A stretch of DNA of 35,241 nucleotides from CAYFMP01 sp964344215 (GTDB taxonomy: Bacteria > Pseudomonadota > Alphaproteobacteria > Rhodospirillales > Casp-alpha2): positions 1 through 35,241 of the forward strand of contig CAYFMP010000035.1 in the NCBI GenBank assembly GCA_964344215.1, given 5' to 3'. The position numbers were made by a program, and so were the translations under genes. Each line of letters starts with the position of its first letter. Within the stretch, counting starts at the first letter, position 1. The notes beneath the pieces were generated by a model. That model was given only the letters and a program-made list of their open reading frames with translations, searched no databases and was not told where the DNA came from. Positions 29,273-35,241 of this stretch are shown one piece after another.

Positions 29273-31363
29273 ATGGAATTGAATGGAAAGACGGTCCTCG
29301 TCTGTGATTGCGAGGGCACCATGCGTATTGACGGCAAGGCGTTGGCCAAGGCCTGCGGGGCCGGGGACTCCAAGGTGGCGACGCACCTGTGCCGCGCTCA
29401 GCTCAACGAGTTCGAACGCCTGGCCGACGAGTACGAAGACCTCGTGGTCGCCTGCACGCAGGAAGCGCCGTTGTTCCTGGAAACGGCCGACGAGTTGGGC
29501 GAGACCGCGCCGAGCTTACGTTTCGTCAACATCCGCGAACGCGCCGGCTGGTCGAAAGACGCCGAGACCAAGAAGGGGTCGGCAACGATCACCGCCAAGA
29601 TGGCAGCCCTGCTGAGCGAGGCCGCTCTTGACATTCCGGCCGCCGGTTCCGTCACGCTTGCCTCTTCTGGCACGCTGTTGATCCTGGGCGACGGCGAAAC
29701 CGCCATCGACGCCGCCAAGCGGGTGGCGCACCGCCTCGACGTCACCGTGATCCTGAGCGGCGAGGCTGCGGTCCTGCCGCCGGCGCTGATGGAGGTGCCG
29801 GTGTTCCAGGGCCGGGTCACGAGTGCCGAAGGACACCTCGGCGCCTTCCGGGTAACGGTCGAGGATTTCGCCCCGGCCCGGCCTTCGTCCAAGGACCGCC
29901 TGGACTTCGACGACGACGCCAGGACCGGCGCCTCGGTCTGCGACTTGATCCTGGATTTGCGGGGCGGGACACCGCTGTTCCCTGCACCGGAGAAACGCGA
30001 CGGCTACTTCAACCCGGACCCGGACCGTCCGGCCGCCGTCGCCGAAGCGTTGCTGGAGCTGACCGACATGGTCGGCGAGTTCGAAAAACCCCGCTACGTC
30101 GATTACGAAGCCTCGATCTGCGCTCATTCCAGAAGCGGCATCACAGGCTGCACACGGTGCATCGATACCTGCCCGACCGGCGCCATCACGCCGGACGGCG
30201 ACAAGGTGGCTTTCGACCCTTACATTTGCGCCGGCTGCGGCAGTTGCGCGAGCGTCTGCCCGACCGGCGCCGCCAAATACACTCTCCCCGACGGCGATGC
30301 GCTGTACGAGCGCCTGGCCGCGGTGCTCGGCACCTACCTCAAAGCCGGCGGCGAGGATCCGGTCTTGCTGGTTCACGACGAAGAGTGGGGCTCGGAAATG
30401 ATCTCGGCGATGTCGCGGAGCGGTGGCGGTCTGCCGGCCAACGTGATGCCGTTCGCCCTCAACTCGGCGACCCAGACCGGCCTCGAGTTCTTGCTGACGG
30501 CGGGCGCTTTCGGCGCCGAGCGTGTCCTCACCCTGCTCGGCCCCGCCAAGGCAGACGAAAAGGAAGGGCTGGAAGGGGAAATGCGCCTGGCCGACGCGGT
30601 CTTCGCCGGCCTCGGCTACGGAGACGGCCGTCTCGCCATCGTCGAGGAACCGGACCCGCAGGCGCTGGAAGCCTATCTCTACGGCCTCGACGGGCGCCCG
30701 GGCATGCCGGGAGGGACATTCCGGGCCATGGGCCGCAAGCGCTCGGTGATGGCGCTCGCCCTTAACCACCTGCACAAGCACGCGCCCCAACCGGTCGATG
30801 AACTGGCGTTGCCGGACGGCGCGCCGTTCGGTGCCGTCGACGTCGACATCGCCGGCTGCACGCTGTGCCTGTCGTGCGTCGGCGCCTGCCCGACCGGAGC
30901 CCTCAAGGACAACGAGGACCGACCGCAGCTGTCGTTTGCCGAGGACGCCTGCGTACAGTGCGGGCTGTGCCGCAACACCTGTCCCGAAAAGGTGATTTCC
31001 CCACGGCCCCGCCTGAGCTTCTCGGAGGACGCCCGCAGTCATCAGGTGATCAAGGAAGAGGAACCGTTCGAGTGCATCCGCTGCGGCAAGCCGTTCGCCG
31101 CCAGGTCGAGCATCGACGTCCTGATGGACAAGCTCAAGGACCACCCGATGTTCTCGGGCGAGGGCGGACTGGAGCGCTTGAAGATGTGCGAGGATTGCCG
31201 GGTCATCGCTCTCGCCGAGGAGGACGAACAACCCTTGGCCGGAACGGAGCGCCCCGTTCCCCGGACCACCGACGATTACCTGCGCGAACGCGAGGAGTTG
31301 CGCCGGCAGGCCGAGCAGGACATGAAGGAAAAAGGGCTGCTGCCGCCGGATTCGGAGAAGTGA
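29273..31363 (+). CDS. Large polyferredoxin with HdrA-like N-terminus and MvhD-like middle region
   Basis: The 696-residue cytosolic protein has, in order: an HdrA-N-terminal-like region with four cysteines (VLVCDCEG, HLCRAQ, VVACTQE) and NIRERAGW; a degenerate Rossmann start LLILGDGETAIDAA (about 135) where a flavin site would have GxGxxG; two [4Fe-4S] motifs CTRCIDTCPTG and CAGCGSCASVCPTG (about 293-330); a cysteine-free region resembling MvhD/hydrogenase delta (LPANVMPFALNSATQTGLEFLLTAGAFGAERVL); two more clusters, CTLCLSCVGACPTG and CVQCGLCRNTCPE (about 528-572); and a C-terminal pair CIRCG...CEDC. It is probably an electron carrier linked to FDH. No clear ribosome site marks the start; ATG 29273 is chosen as closest to the conserved region. 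Confidence 0.88.
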   Translation: MELNGKTVLVCDCEGTMRIDGKALAKACGAGDSKVATHLCRAQLNEFERLADEYEDLVVACTQEAPLFLETADELGETAPSLRFVNIRERAGWSKDAETKKGSATITAKMAALLSEAALDIPAAGSVTLASSGTLLILGDGETAIDAAKRVAHRLDVTVILSGEAAVLPPALMEVPVFQGRVTSAEGHLGAFRVTVEDFAPARPSSKDRLDFDDDARTGASVCDLILDLRGGTPLFPAPEKRDGYFNPDPDRPAAVAEALLELTDMVGEFEKPRYVDYEASICAHSRSGITGCTRCIDTCPTGAITPDGDKVAFDPYICAGCGSCASVCPTGAAKYTLPDGDALYERLAAVLGTYLKAGGEDPVLLVHDEEWGSEMISAMSRSGGGLPANVMPFALNSATQTGLEFLLTAGAFGAERVLTLLGPAKADEKEGLEGEMRLADAVFAGLGYGDGRLAIVEEPDPQALEAYLYGLDGRPGMPGGTFRAMGRKRSVMALALNHLHKHAPQPVDELALPDGAPFGAVDVDIAGCTLCLSCVGACPTGALKDNEDRPQLSFAEDACVQCGLCRNTCPEKVISPRPRLSFSEDARSHQVIKEEEPFECIRCGKPFAARSSIDVLMDKLKDHPMFSGEGGLERLKMCEDCRVIALAEEDEQPLAGTERPVPRTTDDYLREREELRRQAEQDMKEKGLLPPDSEK

Positions 31364-31478
31364 GGCGGAGAAACCACGAAAAAATTGGGGACGACATTTG
31401 CGCCGGCCGCGATTAAATAGGAACAATACGATGCGATTGAAGAAGGACGACGCCCGAACCGGGGACGGAATTTAGACG

Positions 31479-32468
31479 ATGATCGATCCGTTTGGACGCG
31501 AAGTAACATACCTCAGGGTCTCGGTGACGGACCGCTGCGATTTCCGCTGCCATTACTGCATGTCGGAGGACATGACCTTTCTGCCGAAGGCCGACGTACT
31601 GTCGCTCGAGGAACTCGACCGCCTGTGCTCGGCCTTCATCCGCAAGGGCGTCAGGAAGCTCAGGCTGACCGGCGGCGAGCCCTTGGTCCGGCGCAACATC
31701 ATGAGCCTGGTCAGGTCGTTGGGCCGGCATCTGGACTCGGGCGGGCTCGACGAGTTGACCCTGACCACCAACGGTAGCCAACTGACCCGCTACGCCGGCG
31801 ATCTCGTCGCCTGCGGGGTCAAGCGTATCAACGTTTCCCTCGACACTCGCGATGCCGACAAGTTCCGCGAGATCACGCGGCGCGGCGACCTGGTTGAGGT
31901 CCTGCGGGGACTCGACGCCGCTCGCGAGGCCGGCCTTGCCATCAAGATCAACACCGTGGCGCTGAAGAACTTCAACGAGGAGGAGTTGAGCGACATGGTC
32001 GCCTGGTGTGGGGAGCAGGGTTACGACATGACCCTTATCGAGACCATGCCGTTGGGCGACATCGGCGGCGATAGGGTCGATCAGTACCTGCCTCTCTCCG
32101 AAATCCGCCAGCGGTTGGAAGAGGTGTGGAGCCTGACCGACATCCCCTTCAAGTCCGGCGGACCGGCGCGCTATGTCGAGGTCGGCGAAACCGGTCGCAA
32201 GCTTGGGTTCATCACGCCGCTCACTCATAACTTTTGCGAGGGATGCAACCGTGTCCGGTTGACCTGCACCGGAACGCTCTACATGTGCCTGGGTCAGGAA
32301 GACGCGGCCGACCTGCGGGCGCCGTTACGGGCGTCGGAAGCCGACCACCTTGTCGACGCCGCCATCGACGAAGCCATCTCCCGCAAGCCCAAGGGCCACG
32401 ACTTCGTTATCGACCGAAACAACGGCGGCCCGGCCTTGAACCGCCACATGTCGGTAACGGGGGGATAG
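31479..32468 (+). CDS. moaA: GTP 3',8-cyclase MoaA (molybdenum cofactor biosynthesis)
   Basis: MoaA is the radical-SAM enzyme that starts molybdopterin synthesis from GTP. The 329-residue protein has the SAM-cluster motif C20-x3-C24-x2-C27 (CDFRCHYC), LTGGEPLVRRNI, and the second cluster C-x2-C-x13-C near the C-terminus (C253, C256, C270: FCEGCNRVRLTC). It ends in Gly-Gly, which is functionally important in MoaA. It follows the polyferredoxin gene by 115 bp on the same strand. It supplies the cofactor for the two formate dehydrogenases; the remaining moa/moe genes are not in the window. Confidence 0.95.
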   Translation: MIDPFGREVTYLRVSVTDRCDFRCHYCMSEDMTFLPKADVLSLEELDRLCSAFIRKGVRKLRLTGGEPLVRRNIMSLVRSLGRHLDSGGLDELTLTTNGSQLTRYAGDLVACGVKRINVSLDTRDADKFREITRRGDLVEVLRGLDAAREAGLAIKINTVALKNFNEEELSDMVAWCGEQGYDMTLIETMPLGDIGGDRVDQYLPLSEIRQRLEEVWSLTDIPFKSGGPARYVEVGETGRKLGFITPLTHNFCEGCNRVRLTCTGTLYMCLGQEDAADLRAPLRASEADHLVDAAIDEAISRKPKGHDFVIDRNNGGPALNRHMSVTGG

Positions 32469-32472
32469 GAAA

Positions 32473-32488
32473 GCGGCGAAGGCGCCGC
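32473..32488. terminator. Hairpin between convergent moaA and the coiled-coil protein gene
   Basis: GCGGCG and CGCCGC form a 6-bp stem around AAGG in the 22-bp convergent gap. No T-run is seen, so termination efficiency is uncertain. Confidence 0.35.
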
Positions 32489-32490
32489 CG

Positions 32491-33009
32491 TTACAATCCG
32501 GCCAATTGATTTCGGCGGGCCCGCTGCTCGGCCCTGAGCTGGCGGACGGCGGCGCGCTGCTGGCGGACGATCTGCCGCGCCAACTGCTGGGTCTGGCGGA
32601 TGCGCTGAATTTCCTCGTTGATAATGCGCCTCCGGAAGGACTGCTGCTGTTGGGACAACTGTTGCGAACGCTGCCGGATGTCCTCGACGGCAGCACTGGC
32701 CGAAGCCAACAGATCGTTGACTCGTTCGCGGTCCTCGTCGGTGACCCGGTCCTGGCCGAGGATACGGTCGGCTTCCCGCAACGCCAGATCGACCTCGCGG
32801 AGCCGAGCCCGGATCCGCGCCTTGACCTTGGTCTTGCCGGTATAGACGTTGACGCACTCCATCTCGTCGGTCTTCTTGTTGAATTTGAGATAGAAGCGTC
32901 CGCAGTCCTGGGTGGTGTCGGCGACCGCCGCGCCTTGCGGCCAGCCGAATACGGCCAGGCCCAGAACCAGGACCGGCGCGGCATACCAGGATCGGCTGTT
33001 CTCAAACAT
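32491..33009 (-). CDS. Secreted coiled-coil protein of unknown function
   Basis: The 172-residue product has a signal peptide (about 1-30: SWYAAPVLVLGLAVFGWPQGAAVA) and then a short segment with two cysteines (DCGRFYLKFNKKTDEMECVNVYTGK), followed by a long Arg/Gln-rich helix likely to form a coiled coil (DIRQRSQQLSQQQQ and onward). I do not recognise a characterised family. The start is taken as ATG 33009; an in-frame GTG at 33048 would add an Arg-rich leader. A perfect CtrA-box match overlaps the ATG. A PilZ gene lies 90 bp upstream on the same strand. Confidence 0.75.
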   Translation of the reverse strand: MFENSRSWYAAPVLVLGLAVFGWPQGAAVADTTQDCGRFYLKFNKKTDEMECVNVYTGKTKVKARIRARLREVDLALREADRILGQDRVTDEDRERVNDLLASASAAVEDIRQRSQQLSQQQQSFRRRIINEEIQRIRQTQQLARQIVRQQRAAVRQLRAEQRARRNQLAGL

Positions 33010-33024
33010 TAACGAAAGCTTAAC
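33009..33024. promoter_or_regulatory. Perfect match to the CtrA box at the coiled-coil gene start
   Basis: TTAACGAAAGCTTAAC fits TTAA-N7-TTAAC exactly. It overlaps the A of the predicted ATG on the minus strand, a position that would favour repression, unless the transcript and protein start differ from the annotation. Confidence 0.45.
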
Positions 33025-33099
33025 ACGGCGGCGCCGCAAAGCCTCCACTATTTTCGCTTGGCGGCAAAATCCTGTGACAATAACGAACTAGCGGATCTT

Positions 33100-33429
33100 C
33101 TAGCCGATTTCGTTGAAATCGTTTTCCGCCATGATCTCGGCGATCAGGCGTTTTTCGCCTTCGTCGTCGTGGGCGAATTCGACCGCCACCCCATCCGGGC
33201 CGGCCCGTACCACCCAACCCGACAGGACGCTCATCTTGCTGATCAGGATATCGACCGGGTCGCCCTTCGCGAATCCGATTTCATTTCCCTCCAAAGGACG
33301 ATTGTAGGTGATATAGGCGCCGCTTGCCGAAACATCGCCGAGGACGCCACCGTAGGATTTGGCATCGTTGCGTGCAAACGCGGTCTTTCCGATTCTCACT
33401 CTTTTGCGTGCACGGAAATCGTCGGCCAT
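33100..33429 (-). CDS. PilZ-domain protein (c-di-GMP receptor candidate)
   Basis: The 109-residue protein is a single PilZ domain: RARKRVR near the N-terminus supplies the R-x-x-x-R c-di-GMP-binding motif, and GDVSASGAYITY supplies the D/N-x-S-x-x-G motif. The C-terminus is acidic (FAHDDEGEKRLIAEIMAENDFNEIG). ATG 33429 has GAGGT just upstream. It stands alone or with the downstream coiled-coil gene, divergent from nadK. Binding of c-di-GMP is predicted from the motifs; its effector target is unknown, with motility being a common one. Confidence 0.88.
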   Translation of the reverse strand: MADDFRARKRVRIGKTAFARNDAKSYGGVLGDVSASGAYITYNRPLEGNEIGFAKGDPVDILISKMSVLSGWVVRAGPDGVAVEFAHDDEGEKRLIAEIMAENDFNEIG

Positions 33430-33572
33430 CGATACCTCGCGGAATGTACTTTCGAACAAATCTCCCGAAAGTGTAGGTAATCGCAGCCGGCGCGTAAAGG
33501 CTGCCCGGAGCGGTCGCGGCGTCGGAAGGCGCGGGTTTGCCGGGTCAGAATATTGCGCGTAGTATCCGGCAC

Positions 33573-34340
33573 ATGAAATTCGAGACCATCGCCATCGTCG
33601 CCGCCGATCTGAAGGAAGCCGAGGACGCCAAGACACGTCTCGGCGAGCGTTACGACCCGGTTGCGCCCGAAGAAGCCGACGTCGTCGTGGCGCTCGGCGG
33701 CGACGGGTTCATGTTGGAAACCCTGCACCGCTTCATGGACCTGGCGAAGCCGATTTACGGCATGAACCGGGGATCGGTCGGGTTCCTGATGAACGCATAC
33801 GACGAGAACGACCTCGTTGATCGGCTAAACAAGGCCGAACCAAGCACGCTTCATCCCTTGAAAATGACCGCCTGGGCGCGCGACGGCGGCAAGCACGAGG
33901 CGCTGGCCATCAACGAAGTGTCGCTGCTCCGCGAAACCCGGCGCGCCGCCAAGCTCAAAATCACCGTTGACGGCGTCGAGCGCATGAACGAGATGATTTG
34001 CGACGGAGTCCTGGTCGCGACGCCGGCCGGCAGCACAGCTTACAATCTGTCGGCGGCCGGCCCAATCATCCCGGTCGGCGCCGACCTGCTGGCGCTGACC
34101 CCGATCAGCGCCTTCCGGCCGCGGCGTTGGCGCGGCGCCTTACTGCCACACAAGGCGGCGGTCGAGATCGAGGTCATCGACTCCGACGTCCGCCGGGTCA
34201 GCGCGGTCGCCGACTACACGGAGGTCCGCGACGTTTCCAGGATCACGGTCAACGAGGATCGCAGCGTTTCCCTCACTTTGCTGTTCGACCCCGAACACGA
34301 CCTCGAAGAACGCATCATCAAGGAACAGTTCCAGCCGTGA
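33573..34340 (+). CDS. nadK: NAD kinase
   Basis: This enzyme phosphorylates NAD to NADP. The 255-residue protein has the family GGDG motif (ALGGDGFMLE, residues 42-45), YGMNRGSVGFLMN, the NE-containing segment (AINEVSLLRETR) and the DGVLVATPAGSTAYNLSAAGPI signature. It is somewhat short compared with E. coli NadK (292), as is common in alphaproteobacteria. ATG 33573 begins at the conserved MKFETIAIVA. Its TGA overlaps the following GTG start (GTGA at 34337-34340). Confidence 0.94.
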   Translation: MKFETIAIVAADLKEAEDAKTRLGERYDPVAPEEADVVVALGGDGFMLETLHRFMDLAKPIYGMNRGSVGFLMNAYDENDLVDRLNKAEPSTLHPLKMTAWARDGGKHEALAINEVSLLRETRRAAKLKITVDGVERMNEMICDGVLVATPAGSTAYNLSAAGPIIPVGADLLALTPISAFRPRRWRGALLPHKAAVEIEVIDSDVRRVSAVADYTEVRDVSRITVNEDRSVSLTLLFDPEHDLEERIIKEQFQP

Positions 34341-35241
34341 GCCGCGACCGGCGACCGCTGGGCGCGGAGGATTTCGTCTCGTCTCTCCGCCGTTCCCTAT
34401 CGCCCGCCGCGTTGGTTCCGCTGGTGGCGACGCTGTTGCTCGGCGCCTTCGGCGGCTGGCTGTTCGATATATGGAACATGCCGCTGGCGTGGATGATCGG
34501 CGCAATGGTCTTCACCACCGTCGCCGCCCTGGCCGGGGCGCCGCTTAGGGGGTCGAGGCGGTTGCGTACGGTGATGATCCCCATACTCGGCGTCATGCTC
34601 GGCAGCGCCTTCACGCCGGAGGCCGTCGCCGCCGTCCACAAGTGGGTGCCGAGCCTGAGCGCCATGATCGTCTTTATCGTCGCCGTCGTCGCCTGTGTCT
34701 GTCTGTTTCTCTACCGGGTCATGGGCTACGGCATCATCACCTCGTACTTCTCCGCTTCGCCCGGCGGCCTCGCCACCATGGTCGTGATCGGCGCCGACCT
34801 GGGAGGTGACGAGCGCACCATCTCGCTGACCCACAGCGTCCGCATCCTGTTGACCGTCCTGATCATTCCGTTCTGGTTCCGGCTGTTCGAGGGCTATGTG
34901 CCCGGCGGCCTGGCAGTGCTCGGCGGCGTTGCCGACATCGCGCCGATCGATGGCGCTCTGTTGTTGGGGTGCGCCGTGATCGGATTCCCCGGTGCCCGGC
35001 TGCTGCGCATTCCGTCGGCGCAACTGGTCGGGCCGATGGTGTTGAGCGCCGCCGTCCATCTGGCCGGGATCACCTCGGCCAAACCGCCGGTCGAGATCGT
35101 CAATATCGCCCAGGTCGTGATCGGCGCCGGCATCGGCGCGCGGTTCACCGGCGTTGCCCTGACCCGGGTCTTCCGCACCATGGCCGGCGGCGCCGCCAAC
35201 ACGGTCTTCATGCTGGTGCTGGCGGCGGTCTTCGCGTTCGG
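34337..35241 (+). CDS. AbrB-family membrane protein, partial (runs off the window end)
   Basis: The frame opens at GTG 34337, overlapping the nadK stop, and stays open to the last base, giving 301 codons. It encodes a polytopic membrane protein with WNMPLAWMIGAMVFTTVAALAG, MIPILGVMLGSAFTPEAV, YFSASPGGLATMVVIGADLGGDE and a repeat of the same fold (LVGPMVLSAAVHLAG, VVIGAGIGARFTG). The S-x-S-P-G-G-L motif and internal duplication are typical of the AbrB family, historically mislabelled ammonia monooxygenase, and possibly a transporter. E. coli AbrB is about 350 residues, so the missing end is probably short. Confidence 0.88.
   Translation, partial: MSRDRRPLGAEDFVSSLRRSLSPAALVPLVATLLLGAFGGWLFDIWNMPLAWMIGAMVFTTVAALAGAPLRGSRRLRTVMIPILGVMLGSAFTPEAVAAVHKWVPSLSAMIVFIVAVVACVCLFLYRVMGYGIITSYFSASPGGLATMVVIGADLGGDERTISLTHSVRILLTVLIIPFWFRLFEGYVPGGLAVLGGVADIAPIDGALLLGCAVIGFPGARLLRIPSAQLVGPMVLSAAVHLAGITSAKPPVEIVNIAQVVIGAGIGARFTGVALTRVFRTMAGGAANTVFMLVLAAVFAF

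Noticed and set aside
29516..31426. A 636-codon minus-strand frame opposite the polyferredoxin
   Set aside because: No recognisable motifs and biased composition; the plus strand carries ordered ferredoxin motifs.

Overview
The window is a GC-rich chromosomal segment from an alphaproteobacterium, most likely Rhodospirillales-like. The grounds are a CtrA response regulator next to fliI/fliJ, a ChpT-type phosphotransferase, a CheA with a C-terminal receiver domain, and formate dehydrogenase (FDH) clusters carrying DUF3305/DUF3306. No rRNA, tRNA, CRISPR array, prophage or insertion sequence was seen. One run of 100 N (23256-23355) interrupts the sequence inside a tandem repeat.

Region 1 (1-9.45 kb) is motility and its control. 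fliI-fliJ run leftward and ctrA runs rightward from a shared region holding two CtrA-box-like sites. cheA, cheY, cheB and cheR follow on the minus strand, and chpT lies upstream of cheA. CheA is unusual: its linker has a duplicated segment, it has two CheW-like domains and a receiver domain, and no separate cheW is present. ChpT is the known phosphodonor protein for CtrA in the CckA-ChpT-CtrA relay, so both relay members sit in one chemotaxis/flagellar neighbourhood.

Region 2 (9.67-32.5 kb) is a formate and Mo/W-cofactor island. A soluble NAD-linked FDH comes first: a fused FdsG-FdsB-type diaphorase subunit and a catalytic subunit, an architecture like the two-subunit tungsten FDH1 of Methylobacterium. 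Two small genes of unknown function follow. A second, exported, membrane-bound FDH is on the minus strand (TorD-like chaperone, Tat-signal peptide protein, catalytic subunit, Fe-S subunit, lipoprotein, cytochrome b). Next come maturation genes (fdhD, mobA, DUF3305, DUF3306), a tungstate-type ABC transporter (tupB-tupC-tupA), a minus-strand group with two regulators (TetR; HTH fused to an oxyanion-binding-like domain) plus DUF1330 and an 87-residue protein, a large polyferredoxin resembling HdrA plus MvhD, and moaA. Together these supply oxyanion uptake, molybdopterin synthesis, guanylylation, sulfuration, export quality control and electron transfer for two formate oxidation routes, one to NAD and one to the quinone pool.

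Region 3 (32.5-35.24 kb) is general: a secreted coiled-coil protein with a CtrA-box match at its start, a PilZ protein, NAD kinase, and the start of an AbrB-family membrane protein cut by the window end. Several adjacent gene pairs share the 4-bp stop/start overlap ATGA (or GTGA), which suggests translational coupling. Functional calls rest on reading the translated sequence and motifs; no database search was possible.
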